A DNA stretch of 64,000 nt from contig NZ_LDWR01000058.1 in assembly GCF_001039005.1 (NCBI RefSeq), forward strand, positions 94,465-158,464, read 5' to 3'. The notes beneath the pieces are model-generated. The model had not been told where the DNA came from. It did not search any database and saw nothing but the letters and a program-made list of their open reading frames with translations. Shown here in pieces: positions 25,478 through 34,634 of the stretch. Each line of letters starts with the position of its first letter. Position 1 is the stretch's first letter. Both the position numbers and the translations under genes were made by a program. Source of the stretch: Burkholderia cepacia (lineage in GTDB: Bacteria > Pseudomonadota > Gammaproteobacteria > Burkholderiales > Burkholderiaceae).

Positions 25478-26779
25478 TTAACGTGCGCTGATCGGCTTCG
25501 CTTCGCGCGGCGAATCGCCGATGAACAGCTGGCGCGGACGGCCAATCTTCTGTTCGGGATCGGCAATCATTTCGTTCCACTGTGCGATCCAGCCGACCGT
25601 ACGTGCCATCGCGAAGATACACGTGAACATCGACGTCGGGATGCCCAGCGCGCGCTGGACGATGCCCGAGTAGAAGTCGACGTTCGGGTACAGCTTGCGC
25701 GACACGAAGTATTCGTCTTCCAGCGCGATCTTCTCGAGCTGCATCGCGAGCTTGAACAGCGGGTCGTCGTGCAGGCCCAGTTCGTTCAGCACTTCGTAGC
25801 ACGTTTCGCGCATCAGCTTCGCGCGCGGGTCGTAGTTCTTGTACACGCGGTGGCCGAAGCCCATCAGCTTCACGCCCGAATTCTTGTCCTTCACCTGCTT
25901 GATGAATTCGGGGATGTTGTCCGGCGAGCCGATCTGCTCGAGCATGTTCAGCGCGGCTTCGTTCGCACCACCGTGCGCCGGGCCCCACAGACAGGCGATA
26001 CCGGCCGCGATACATGCGAACGGGTTCGCGCCCGACGAACCGGCCAGACGGACCGTCGACGTCGATGCGTTCTGCTCGTGGTCGGCGTGCAGGATCAGGA
26101 TACGGTCGAGCGCGCGGACGAGCACGTCGTTGACCTTGTACTCTTCGCACGGGTTCGAGAACATCATGTGCATGAAGTTCGCGCTGTACGACAGCGAGTT
26201 CTTCGGATACACGAACGGCTGGCCGATGCTGTACTTGTACGCCATCGCGACAAGCGTCGGCAGCTTCGCGATCATGCGGATCGCCGACACTTCGCGGTGA
26301 CGCGGGTCGTTGATGTCGAGCGAGTCGTGGTAGAACGCGGACAGCGCGCCGACCGCGGCGACCAGGATCGCCATCGGGTGCGCGTCGCGGCGGAAGCCAC
26401 GGAAGAAGAAGTGCATCTGCTCGTGCACCATCGTGTGCTTCGTGACGGTGTCGACGAATTCCTTCTTCTGCGCCGCGTTCGGCAGCTCGCCCTTCAGCAG
26501 CAGGTAGCAGCTTTCGAGGAAGTCCGCATTTTGCGCGAGGTTGTCGATCGGGTAACCGCGGTACAGCAGTTCGCCCTTGTCGCCGTCGATGTACGTGATC
26601 GCCGAATTACAAGCTGCCGTCGACATGAAGCCCGGGTCGTACGTGAACTTGCCGGTCTGGCCGTACAGCTTGCGGATGTCGATTACGTCCGGGCCCATCG
26701 TGCCCTTGTAGATCGGCAGTTCGACGCTCGGCGAGTTGTCGCTGAACGATAGCGTGGCTTTAACATCAGACGGAGTCAT
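25478..26779 (-). CDS. gltA: citrate synthase (type II, hexameric)
   Basis: 433 residues. Catalytic residues appear in GPAHGGANEAALNML (His) and MGFGHRVYKNYDPRA (His and Asp), and LHADHEQNASTS is present. The N-terminal beta domain of NADH-regulated Gram-negative enzymes is there. It condenses oxaloacetate with acetyl-CoA. It is the last gene of the leftward sdhCDAB-sdhE-gltA run, 53 bp after sdhE. Confidence 0.98.
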   Translation of the reverse strand: MTPSDVKATLSFSDNSPSVELPIYKGTMGPDVIDIRKLYGQTGKFTYDPGFMSTAACNSAITYIDGDKGELLYRGYPIDNLAQNADFLESCYLLLKGELPNAAQKKEFVDTVTKHTMVHEQMHFFFRGFRRDAHPMAILVAAVGALSAFYHDSLDINDPRHREVSAIRMIAKLPTLVAMAYKYSIGQPFVYPKNSLSYSANFMHMMFSNPCEEYKVNDVLVRALDRILILHADHEQNASTSTVRLAGSSGANPFACIAAGIACLWGPAHGGANEAALNMLEQIGSPDNIPEFIKQVKDKNSGVKLMGFGHRVYKNYDPRAKLMRETCYEVLNELGLHDDPLFKLAMQLEKIALEDEYFVSRKLYPNVDFYSGIVQRALGIPTSMFTCIFAMARTVGWIAQWNEMIADPEQKIGRPRQLFIGDSPREAKPISAR

Positions 26780-26832
26780 GGCACATCCTCAATCGAAATA
26801 AAGAAACGGGATTCGATAACGGGCGTAACGTG

Positions 26833-27105
26833 TTACACGTTGCGCAGCATCTCCAACAGCCGGTGAATATCCGGGCTGTCTAGGTCGCCTTCTGGTTCCT
26901 TGCGCGCGAGGAGCAAGTCCATCAGGTCGTTGTCGCTCAGATCGAGCAGGCGCGACAACGCGCCTACGTCTGCATCGGTGAGGTCATGCTCGTATCTGCC
27001 GAAGAAACGCTCGAAGATGATGTCGTTTTCCAGCAGACCCCGCCGCGCGCGCCAGCGAAGGCGCGCGCGACGGTGCGGGTCGGATTGATGCGAATCGTCG
27101 CTCAT
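26833..27105 (-). CDS. sdhE: succinate dehydrogenase assembly factor SdhE
   Basis: 90 residues from the ATG at 27105; a longer frame upstream overlaps sdhB and is not SdhE-like. The family motif RRGLLENDIIFERF holds the RGxxE element needed for FAD attachment to SdhA. DLSDNDLMDLLLARKEP completes the five-helix fold. It sits between sdhB and gltA, which fits a role in flavinylation. Confidence 0.93.
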   Translation of the reverse strand: MSDDSHQSDPHRRARLRWRARRGLLENDIIFERFFGRYEHDLTDADVGALSRLLDLSDNDLMDLLLARKEPEGDLDSPDIHRLLEMLRNV

Positions 27106-27116
27106 TGCACCCGGCC

Positions 27117-27818
27117 TTAAACCGCGCGGCGAACCATCAGTTCCTTGATCTTGCCGATCGCCTTCGTCGGGTTCAGGCCCTTCGGGCAAACGTCGACGCA
27201 GTTCATGATCGTGTGGCAACGGAACAGACGGTACGGGTCTTCCAGGTTGTCGAGACGCTCGCCGGTGGCCGTGTCGCGGCTATCCGCGATGAAGCGGTAA
27301 GCCTGCAGCAGGCCGGCCGGGCCGACGAACTTGTCCGGGTTCCACCAGAAGCTCGGGCACGACGTCGAGCAGCTCGCGCACAGAATGCACTCGTACACGC
27401 CGTCGAGCTCGTCGCGCTCTTCCGGCGACTGGAGGCGTTCCTTCTCCGGCGGCGGCGCGTCGTTGATCAGGTACGGCTTGATCGAGTGATACTGGTTGAA
27501 GAAGTGCGTCATGTCGACGATCAGGTCGCGCACGACGGGCAGGCCCGGCAGCGGGCGCAGCACGATCTTCTGCGGCAGGTCGTTCAGGTTCGTCAGGCAC
27601 GCGAGACCGTTCTTGCCGTTGATGTTCATCGCGTCCGAACCGCACACGCCTTCGCGGCACGAACGGCGGAACGACAGCGTCTCGTCCAGTGCCTTCAGCT
27701 TGACCAGTGCATCGAGCAGCATGCGCTCGTGCTCGAGCTCCAGCTCGTACGTCTGCATGCGCGGCGCTGCGTCCTTGTCCGGATCGTAGCGGTAGACTTC
27801 AAAAATGCGTTTTGCCAT
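27117..27818 (-). CDS. sdhB: succinate dehydrogenase iron-sulfur subunit
   Basis: 233 residues. All three clusters are recognisable: [2Fe-2S] in CREGVCGSDAMNINGKNGLA and the following Cys, [4Fe-4S] in CILCASCSTSCP, and [3Fe-4S] in CHTIMNCVDVCPKGLNP. It moves electrons from SdhA FAD to the membrane quinone site. The ATG at 27818 follows sdhA by 21 bp. Confidence 0.98.
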   Translation of the reverse strand: MAKRIFEVYRYDPDKDAAPRMQTYELELEHERMLLDALVKLKALDETLSFRRSCREGVCGSDAMNINGKNGLACLTNLNDLPQKIVLRPLPGLPVVRDLIVDMTHFFNQYHSIKPYLINDAPPPEKERLQSPEERDELDGVYECILCASCSTSCPSFWWNPDKFVGPAGLLQAYRFIADSRDTATGERLDNLEDPYRLFRCHTIMNCVDVCPKGLNPTKAIGKIKELMVRRAV

Positions 27819-27839
27819 TTCGGATTCCTTTGACTCGGC

Positions 27840-29615
27840 TTAGAACGTGCGCGGCTTCGGCGGCACGGATTCGACCGTCAGCGGCTTCATTTGAACCGGC
27901 TTGTAGTCGAGGCGATCGCCTTCGCTGTACCACAGCGTGTGACGCAGCCAGTTTTCGTCGTCGCGGTGTTCGTAGTCGCTGTGTGCGTGCGCGCCACGGC
28001 TTTCCTTGCGCGCTTCCGCCGACACCATCGTCGCGCGGGCGACTTCGATCAGGTTCTCCAGCTCGAGCGCTTCGACGCGCGCGGTGTTGAACACCTTCGA
28101 CTTGTCCTTCAGGTGGATGTTTTCCACGCGTGCCGCCAGGCCGGCCATCTGGTCGACGCCTTCCTTCAGCAGTTCGGACGTGCGGAACACGCCTGCGTGC
28201 TTCTGCATCGTCGAGCGGATGTCGTTCGCGACGTCCTGCGTGTATTCGCCCGCCGTCGACTTGTCGAGCTTGTTCAGGCGCGCCAGCGAGAATTCGCCCG
28301 CATCGGCCGGCAGCGGCTTGTGTTCCTTCTGGTTCTTCACGTGCTCGACGATGTGGTTGCCGGCCGCACGGCCAAACACCACGAGGTCCAGCAGCGAGTT
28401 CGTGCCGAGGCGGTTCGCGCCGTGCACGGACACGCACGAGCACTCGCCCACTGCGTAGAAGCCGTTGACCGGTTCCTTGTGATCGCGCGACGTGCCGACG
28501 ACCTGACCGTGGATGTTGGTCGGGATGCCGCCCATCTGGTAGTGGATCGTCGGGACGACCGGGATCGGTTCCTTGATCGCATCGACGTTCGCAAACTTCA
28601 GCGCGATTTCGCGGATCGACGGCAGACGCTTCATGATCGTCTCGGCGCCGATGTGCGACAGGTCGAGCAGCACGTGGTCCTTGTTCGGACCGACGCCGCG
28701 GCCTTCCTTGATTTCCTGGTCCATCGAACGCGACACGAAGTCACGCGGCGCCAGATCCTTCAGCGTCGGCGCATAGCGCTCCATGAAGCGCTCGCCGTTC
28801 GCGTTGCGCAGGATACCGCCTTCGCCGCGCACGCCTTCGGTGATCAGCACGCCCGCGCCGGCCACGCCGGTCGGGTGGAACTGCCAGAACTCCATGTCCT
28901 GCAGTGCGAAACCTGAACGCGCGGCCATGCCGAGGCCGTCGCCGGTGTTGATGAACGCGTTGGTCGACGCCGCGAAGATCCGGCCTGCGCCGCCCGTCGC
29001 AAACAGCGTCGTCTTGCCTTCCATGATGTAGACGTCACCCGTCTCCATCTCGAGGGCCGTCACGCCGAGCACGTCGCCGTCCGCGTCGCGGATCAGGTCG
29101 AGCGCCATCCATTCGACGAAGAACTGCGTCTTCGCCTCGACGTTCTGCTGGTACAGCGTGTGCAGCAGCGCGTGACCGGTACGGTCGGCGGCCGCGCAAG
29201 CGCGCTGGACCGGCTTTTCGCCGTAGTTCGCGGTGTGGCCGCCGAACGGACGCTGGTAGATCGTGCCGTCCGCGTTGCGGTCGAACGGCATGCCGAAGTG
29301 CTCGAGTTCGTACACGACGTTCGGCGCTTCACGGCACATGAATTCGATCGCGTCCTGGTCGCCGAGCCAGTCGGAGCCCTTGATCGTGTCGTAGAAGTGG
29401 AAGTGCCAGTTGTCTTCGCTCATGTTGCCGAGCGATGCACCGATGCCGCCCTGCGCGGCCACCGTGTGCGAACGGGTCGGGAACACCTTCGACAGCACGC
29501 CGACCGACAGGCCCGCGCGCGACAGTTGCAGCGCAGCACGCAAGCCGGAGCCGCCCGCGCCGACGATCACCACGTCAAACTTGCGACGCGGGAGGGAAGT
29601 TTTGATTGCAGCCAT
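27840..29615 (-). CDS. sdhA: succinate dehydrogenase flavoprotein subunit
   Basis: 591 residues. It has the dinucleotide fold VVIVGAGGSGLRAALQL, the covalent-FAD histidine H50 in TRSHTVAAQGG, and substrate-binding HPTGVAGAG and SMDQEIKEGRG. It oxidises succinate to fumarate. It follows sdhD by 3 bp. Confidence 0.98.
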   Translation of the reverse strand: MAAIKTSLPRRKFDVVIVGAGGSGLRAALQLSRAGLSVGVLSKVFPTRSHTVAAQGGIGASLGNMSEDNWHFHFYDTIKGSDWLGDQDAIEFMCREAPNVVYELEHFGMPFDRNADGTIYQRPFGGHTANYGEKPVQRACAAADRTGHALLHTLYQQNVEAKTQFFVEWMALDLIRDADGDVLGVTALEMETGDVYIMEGKTTLFATGGAGRIFAASTNAFINTGDGLGMAARSGFALQDMEFWQFHPTGVAGAGVLITEGVRGEGGILRNANGERFMERYAPTLKDLAPRDFVSRSMDQEIKEGRGVGPNKDHVLLDLSHIGAETIMKRLPSIREIALKFANVDAIKEPIPVVPTIHYQMGGIPTNIHGQVVGTSRDHKEPVNGFYAVGECSCVSVHGANRLGTNSLLDLVVFGRAAGNHIVEHVKNQKEHKPLPADAGEFSLARLNKLDKSTAGEYTQDVANDIRSTMQKHAGVFRTSELLKEGVDQMAGLAARVENIHLKDKSKVFNTARVEALELENLIEVARATMVSAEARKESRGAHAHSDYEHRDDENWLRHTLWYSEGDRLDYKPVQMKPLTVESVPPKPRTF

Positions 29616-29618
29616 TCT

Positions 29619-29987
29619 TTACACTCTCCAGAGAATCTGCGCGGCGTAGCCCGCACATGCGAGCAGCCAGACGATGGTCAGCGATTGCAGCAGCAGGCGC
29701 ACACCGACGGGCTTCACGTAGTCCATCCAGATGTCGCGCACGCCGACCCACGCGTGGTAGAAGAGGGAAAGCAGCATCACGAAGGTCGCGAGCTTCATCC
29801 ATTGCGCGGAGAAGATCGATGCCCAGCCTTCGTACGAGAAGTCGTGCGCGCCGAAGAACAGGACGAGCAGAATGACCGTGTAGACCGCCATAATCGTGGC
29901 GGTGATACGCTGCGCAAGCCAGTCGCGCAGGCCGTAATGTGCGCCGACGACGAGGCGCTTCGAGCCGATTCGGTTGTTGGCTGCCAT
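29619..29987 (-). CDS. sdhD: succinate dehydrogenase membrane anchor subunit
   Basis: 122 residues with three membrane helices (about 30-50, 65-85 and 95-118). LFYHAWVGVRDIWMDYV carries the haem/quinone-site residues of the family. It follows sdhC by 4 bp and anchors the complex with it. Confidence 0.95.
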   Translation of the reverse strand: MAANNRIGSKRLVVGAHYGLRDWLAQRITATIMAVYTVILLVLFFGAHDFSYEGWASIFSAQWMKLATFVMLLSLFYHAWVGVRDIWMDYVKPVGVRLLLQSLTIVWLLACAGYAAQILWRV

Positions 29988-29991
29988 TTTC

Positions 29992-30408
29992 TTAGAATGC
30001 TCCGAACAGTTTGAGGGCCATGGCGATCGTCAGTGCGATCGAGACGACAAAGACGACGACTGCCGTCCGCTTGCCGCCTTCCTTCGTGACGGCGTCGTGG
30101 TTGACGTCCATCAGCAGGTGGCGAATGCCGGCGCAGAAATGGTGGAAGAACGCCCACGACAACGCGAGGACGATCAGCTTGACGATGATGTTGGAGAGGA
30201 AAGCCTTGAAGACTTCGAAGCTGAGCTCTGACGTGAGGCTTTGGTCGAAGAGGAACAGCAGGAACGGCAGGAACAGGAACAGCAGCGCGCCGCTGACTCG
30301 ATGGAGAATCGACAAAGTCGCTGCCAGCGGCATGCGATATTTCATCGTGATATCGCTGAATCCGATGTTCCGGTATTCCGGCCTCGGCTTTCTTACTGCG
30401 TCAGTCAT
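29992..30408 (-). CDS. sdhC: succinate dehydrogenase cytochrome b556 subunit
   Basis: 138 residues with three membrane helices. SILHRVSGALLF (SxxxR, quinone/haem site) and FFHHFCAGIRHLLMD (haem-ligand histidine) are the family signatures. First gene of the sdhCDAB-sdhE-gltA run; the GntR gene lies 170 bp upstream on the same strand. Confidence 0.96.
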   Translation of the reverse strand: MTDAVRKPRPEYRNIGFSDITMKYRMPLAATLSILHRVSGALLFLFLPFLLFLFDQSLTSELSFEVFKAFLSNIIVKLIVLALSWAFFHHFCAGIRHLLMDVNHDAVTKEGGKRTAVVVFVVSIALTIAMALKLFGAF

Positions 30409-30443
30409 GCTAGACCCCTACTATGTTGTCACACTAATCCGCG

Positions 30444-30449
30444 ATTTTA
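30444..30449 (-). promoter_or_regulatory. putative -10 element for the sdh operon
   Basis: TAAAAT on the minus strand (complement of ATTTTA), 36 bp before the sdhC start, in a locally AT-rich stretch. No good -35 hexamer is seen 17 bp upstream, so the element is tentative. Confidence 0.35.
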
Positions 30450-30578
30450 GCGCCTTTTTATATCGCGCTGCAGCGAAAGTCTGCTCTGGATAGTTGCGCG
30501 AACAAGAACAAAGGCGGCCCGAAACGTGCTTCGCGAGCGTGGGGAACGCGAATGCACTCGGCCTGAGCCGAATCATCG

Positions 30579-31403
30579 TCAACTCAAGTCATTCTGATAG
30601 TAGTACCCGGTTGTGACATACCAGCCGCGACGCACTTCCACCGGCCGATCCCCGTATGTATAGGACACACGCTCGACCGACAGCAAAGGAAAACCCGCCG
30701 GCACGTGCAGCAGGTCGGCGACCGCCGGCTCCGCCGCCACCGCGCGGATCTTCTCCGTCGCGCGGATCATCCGCGTGCCGAACTCCGTCTCGAACATCGC
30801 GTAGAGCGGCCCCTTGTAGTCGCTCAGCCGCTCGAACGTGAGCCCGCGAAACATCGCGCCCGGCAGCCAGATCTCGTCGAGCACCGTCACCTCGCTGTCG
30901 AACTCCAGCAGGCGGCGCACCTGCACGACCGGATCGGCCGGCTTCAGGTCGAGCTGCCGCGCGATCTCGGCCGGCGCGCGCAGGCGCCGGCATTCGAGCA
31001 GGCGACTCACGTGCGGATGCTCGGCACCGTCATCGGCCAGCAAACGAAGAAAGCGAAACTGCGCGCGATCCTCATTGTGCGTTGCAACAAAAGTACCCTT
31101 GCCCTGCCGCCGGACCACGAGGTTTTCGGCAGCCAGTTCATCGATCGCCTTGCGAACGGTGCCCTGACTCACCTTGTAACGGGCCGCGAGTTCCACTTCA
31201 CTCGGGATAATCTCGCCCGGCTTCCATTCACCGGTTTCGAGACTTTGCGTGATCAATGACTTAATCTGCTGGTATAACGGGCTGAACGTCGGCGACGGAG
31301 AGGCCGCAGGCGAAGCGACGGGATCACCCGCGCCCGGCTGCCCTGGGCCGCCTGCGCCGGTCTGATTCGCGGTATTCGCCTGGTTCGATGTCATGGCGCG
31401 CAT
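30579..31403 (-). CDS. GntR-family (HutC subfamily) regulator of the TCA gene cluster
   Basis: 274 residues from the ATG at 31403 (31394 is an alternative; a longer frame to 31520 is unlikely). After a Gly/Pro/Ala-rich N-terminal tail of about 40 residues comes the winged helix (SPLYQQIKSLITQSLETGEW, IPSEVELAARYKVSQGTVRK, RQGKGTFVA), then a UTRA effector domain ending SVERVSYTYGDRPVEVRRGW. It lies between sdhC and the divergent mdh, so control of TCA genes is the natural inference. A perfect palindrome 49 bp before its start is a candidate operator. Confidence 0.9.
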   Translation of the reverse strand: MRAMTSNQANTANQTGAGGPGQPGAGDPVASPAASPSPTFSPLYQQIKSLITQSLETGEWKPGEIIPSEVELAARYKVSQGTVRKAIDELAAENLVVRRQGKGTFVATHNEDRAQFRFLRLLADDGAEHPHVSRLLECRRLRAPAEIARQLDLKPADPVVQVRRLLEFDSEVTVLDEIWLPGAMFRGLTFERLSDYKGPLYAMFETEFGTRMIRATEKIRAVAAEPAVADLLHVPAGFPLLSVERVSYTYGDRPVEVRRGWYVTTGYYYQNDLS

Positions 31404-31451
31404 TTCATCACAAACCGCACTTTTTCGTCCACTCAATTTCCGCAAAACATC

Positions 31452-31467
31452 TGTCTTATATAAGACA
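31452..31467. promoter_or_regulatory. 16-bp perfect palindrome, candidate GntR operator
   Basis: TGTCTTATATAAGACA is fully symmetrical. It lies in the divergent GntR/mdh region, 49 bp before the regulator start and 12 bp upstream of a TTGACA hexamer for mdh. Size and symmetry suit a dimeric GntR protein controlling both directions. Confidence 0.65.
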
Positions 31468-31478
31468 TATGATACCGT

Positions 31479-31507
31479 TTGACAATGCGCGTGACGACTC
31501 CTACACT
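31479..31507 (+). promoter_or_regulatory. sigma70-type promoter for mdh
   Basis: TTGACA at 31479-31484, a 17-bp spacer, and TACACT at 31502-31507. The -35 is a perfect match and the -10 matches at four of six positions. It predicts a leader of roughly 180 nt before mdh. Confidence 0.6.
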
Positions 31508-31691
31508 CCCGGTCGAGCAAGGGTTCGCGGGTGCAAGAGCGCGTCCCCGGCTACGTGCCACGGCCGTCTCCAGGTTCACCGCGTCTGCCATCGCGAGTCC
31601 TCCGCCCTGCTTCAATGCAACGTTACGCACAACGCGCATAGAATGGCGTTTTCGCTAGCGTCCAACGCTTCAACCGTCCTGGAGATTTTCA

Positions 31692-32678
31692 ATGGCTAAG
31701 CCCGCAAAGCGCGTTGCCGTCACCGGCGCCGCAGGTCAAATCGCTTACTCCCTGCTGTTCCGCATCGCGAACGGCGACCTGCTCGGCAAGGACCAGCCGG
31801 TCATCCTGCAACTGCTCGACCTCCCGCAAGCCCAAGCCGCCGTCAAAGGCGTGGTGATGGAGCTCGACGATTGCGCGTTCCCGCTGCTCGCGGGCGTCGT
31901 GATCACCGACGATCCGAAGGTTGCATTCAAGGATGCCGACGTCGCGCTGCTGGTCGGTGCACGTCCGCGCTCGAAGGGCATGGAGCGCAAGGACCTGCTG
32001 TCGGCGAACGCCGAGATCTTCACGGTTCAGGGCGCTGCGCTGAACGAAGTCGCAAGCCGCGACGTGAAGGTGCTGGTCGTCGGCAACCCGGCGAACACGA
32101 ACGCATACATCGCGATGAAGTCGGCGCCGGATCTGCCGAAGAAGAACTTCACGGCCATGCTGCGCCTCGACCACAACCGCGCGCTGTCGCAACTCGCCGC
32201 CAAGTCGGGCAAGCCGGTCGCGTCGATCGAGAAGCTCGCCGTGTGGGGCAACCACTCGCCGACGATGTACCCGGACTTCCGCTTCGCGACTGCCGAAGGC
32301 GAATCGATGCTGAAGCTGATCAACGACGACGTGTGGAACCGCGACACGTTCATCCCGACCGTCGGCAAGCGCGGCGCGGCGATCATCGAAGCGCGCGGCC
32401 TGTCGTCGGCAGCGTCGGCAGCCAACGCGGCGATCGACCACGTCCGTGACTGGGTGCTCGGCACGAACGGCAAGTGGGTCACGATGGGCATCCCGTCGGA
32501 CGGCTCGTACGGCATCCCCGAAGACATCATCTACGGCGTGCCGGTCGTTTGCGAAAACGGCGAGTACAAGCGCATCGAAGGCCTCGAAATCGACGCATTC
32601 TCGCGCGAGAAGATGGACGGCACGCTGGCCGAGCTGCTCGAAGAGCGCGACGGCGTCGCCCACCTGCTGAAGAACTAA
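31692..32678 (+). CDS. mdh: malate dehydrogenase
   Basis: 328 residues. NAD-binding [20 protein letters not shown], catalytic-loop [12 protein letters not shown] and the active-site [12 protein letters not shown] are present; this is the 330-residue LDH-like type also seen in eukaryotic cytosol. It converts malate and oxaloacetate. It opens the rightward half of the TCA cluster. Confidence 0.98.
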
Positions 32679-32686
32679 ATTCAGCA

Positions 32687-32720
32687 CCGTGACGGGCAGC
32701 CTCCGGGCAACCCGTCACGG
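32687..32720 (+). terminator. hairpin after mdh
   Basis: CCGTGACGGG (32687-32696) pairs perfectly with CCCGTCACGG (32711-32720), and a second GC-rich hairpin follows to about 32749. No T-tract is present, so it may stabilise the mdh mRNA end rather than stop transcription. Confidence 0.4.
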
Positions 32721-32860
32721 CGGGGCCGGCGCACGCCGCCGGCCCCGCCGCCCGATCCGATCCGTGCCCGTTTTGCCGCCCCGCGCTCGCCGCGCATCGG
32801 CCCAGAACGCGCCCGAATCCGATTTTCTCCACGTTGACCCGCTTCCCTGACGTAGAAGAG

Positions 32861-33868
32861 ATGGCCGCGCTCACTCCTGCACAAGTGCTGTACGACGGGG
32901 CGTCCCCGCCCGCGATCCTGCCATGCTGCGATCACTACGCGGGCAGTGAAAAGCTGATGCGCAAGTCGCTCGCGCTGCAGGCCGAAACGGGCCCCGTGTT
33001 CGACATCACGTTCGACTGCGAGGACGGCGCCGCCGTCGGCCAGGAAGCCGCGCACGCGGAACTCGTCGCCGAACTGCTCGGCAGCGCCGAGAACCGCTTC
33101 GGCCGCGTCGGCGTACGCATCCACGACTTTTCTCATCCGCACTGGCGCGACGACGTGCGCATCGCGCTGCGCGCCGCACGCGCCCCCGCCTACATCACGC
33201 TCCCGAAGATCGCGAACGCCGCCGACGCGGCCGAAATGGCCGCGTTCATCGAAGGCACACGCCGCGAGCTCGGCATCGCGCAACCGATCCCGGTCGACGT
33301 GCTGGTCGAGACGCACGGCGCGCTCGCGCAGGCCGCCGCCCTCGCCGCGCTGCCGATGGTCGGCACGCTGAGCTTCGGGCTGATGGACTTCGTCTCCGCG
33401 CACCACGGCGCGATTCCCGATACCGCGATGCGCTCGCCCGGCCAGTTCGAACACCCGCTCGTGCGCCGCGCGAAGCTGGAAATCGCCGCGGCCTGCCACG
33501 CGCACGGCAAGACGCCGTCGCACAACGTGACGACCGAAGTGCGCGACATGGCCGTCGTGGCGGGCGACGCGCGCCGCGCGCGCGACGAATTCGCGTTCAC
33601 GCGGATGTGGAGCATCCACCCCGCGCAGATCCGCCCGATCGTCGACGCCTTCGCGCCGCGCACCGACGAGGTCGCGCTGGCCGCCGAGATCCTGCTGGCC
33701 GCGCAGGCCGCCGACTGGGGCCCGACGCGCCACGGTGATACGCTGCACGATCGCGCGAGCTATCGCTATTACTGGTCGGTGCTGCGCCGCGCGCGCGCCA
33801 CCGGCCAGCCCGTACCGGCCGAGGCCGCGCCACTGTTCGGCCCGGCCGCCGCGGGCGACACGCCGTGA
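32861..33868 (+). CDS. HpcH/HpaI aldolase / citrate lyase beta-like protein
   Basis: 335 residues from the ATG at 32861; a TTG at 32834 in the same frame is the alternative, and neither has an ideal ribosome-binding site. The TIM-barrel shows the DITFDCEDGAAVGQE metal-binding region, RIHDFSHPHWRDDV, ITLPKIANAADA, and VLVETHGALAQA with the metal-ligand Glu. The family cleaves CoA thioesters such as malyl-CoA or citramalyl-CoA. No citrate lyase alpha or gamma genes are nearby, so it is not a true citrate lyase. Its position between mdh and prpD/acnA suggests organic-acid metabolism. Confidence 0.88.
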   Translation: MAALTPAQVLYDGASPPAILPCCDHYAGSEKLMRKSLALQAETGPVFDITFDCEDGAAVGQEAAHAELVAELLGSAENRFGRVGVRIHDFSHPHWRDDVRIALRAARAPAYITLPKIANAADAAEMAAFIEGTRRELGIAQPIPVDVLVETHGALAQAAALAALPMVGTLSFGLMDFVSAHHGAIPDTAMRSPGQFEHPLVRRAKLEIAAACHAHGKTPSHNVTTEVRDMAVVAGDARRARDEFAFTRMWSIHPAQIRPIVDAFAPRTDEVALAAEILLAAQAADWGPTRHGDTLHDRASYRYYWSVLRRARATGQPVPAEAAPLFGPAAAGDTP

Positions 33869-34099
33869 GCGTGCGCCGCCGCGCCGATACAAGTGTTTCA
33901 TGCATTCGCAGAGGCGCAAACCGGACAAAGGTTTGCGAAACGACAAAAAACGTAACGGAGCCCGAAAACCTGATGGTTGCGCGGCCAAATAGGTGAAAAT
34001 AGCGGCCGCTGCGCGCTTTCGGGGCGCGTGCAGTTTCAATCCGGTCGGCAGTTTCGATTGCCGGCCCTTGTCAACTGATTATCGAAAGGTTCTGACTCC

Positions 34100-34615
34100 A
34101 TGAAGAAACTCCTGATCGCTACCGCCATCGGCGCCTTGTCCGCCACGATGCTGGTGTCGGCTCCGAGCGCGTTTGCCCAGGGTACGACCACGACGACCGC
34201 GAAGAAGGCAACGGCCAAGCGCCCGGCGCCGGCCAAGCGCATCATCCCGCGCAGCAAGAAGGCACAGGCGCGTGCCGCAGCGAAGGTCGATCCGGTACCG
34301 GACGGCGCGGTGAAGTGGACCTGTAAGGAAGGCCTGTCGTTCGATCTCGCCGGCGACATGAAGCGCGACCAGGTCGTCACGGTTCACTGGGCGAAGAAGA
34401 ACTACAAGCTGCCGCGTCAGGCCACGACGACGGGCGCCGACACGTTCTACGATCCGGCAGCAGGCTTCAAGCTGGTCGTGATCCCGAGCAAGGCGATGCT
34501 GTTCTCCGACGCAAACGGCGGCGAGCGTCTCGCGGACGAGTGCGTGACGCCGGAAATGACCCAAGGCACGCCGGCGCCGACGCAGTCGAACGAGCTGAAG
34601 CCGGCAACGAACTAA
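34100..34615 (+). CDS. small exported protein with MliC-like C-terminal domain
   Basis: 171 residues. It has a clear Sec signal (KKLLIATAIGALSATMLVSA) cleaved after AFA, then a Lys/Ala/Thr-rich linker at about 30-62. The C-terminal domain has paired cysteines and the pattern WTCKEGLSFDL, VTVHWAKKNYKLPR and KAMLFSD, which resembles membrane-bound lysozyme inhibitor (MliC/PliC) domains. It lacks a lipobox, so it should be periplasmic or secreted. Placement between TCA genes is odd; a separate promoter in the 231-bp gap before it is likely. Confidence 0.75.
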   Translation: MKKLLIATAIGALSATMLVSAPSAFAQGTTTTTAKKATAKRPAPAKRIIPRSKKAQARAAAKVDPVPDGAVKWTCKEGLSFDLAGDMKRDQVVTVHWAKKNYKLPRQATTTGADTFYDPAAGFKLVVIPSKAMLFSDANGGERLADECVTPEMTQGTPAPTQSNELKPATN

Positions 34616-34634
34616 GCGCGTTCCCCGCCCCTCG

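Noticed and set aside
30409..30578. A second copy of the TGTCTTATATAAGACA palindrome before sdhC
   Set aside because: The region was read on both strands and no close copy is present, so control of sdh by the GntR protein would have to act through the upstream site or not at all.
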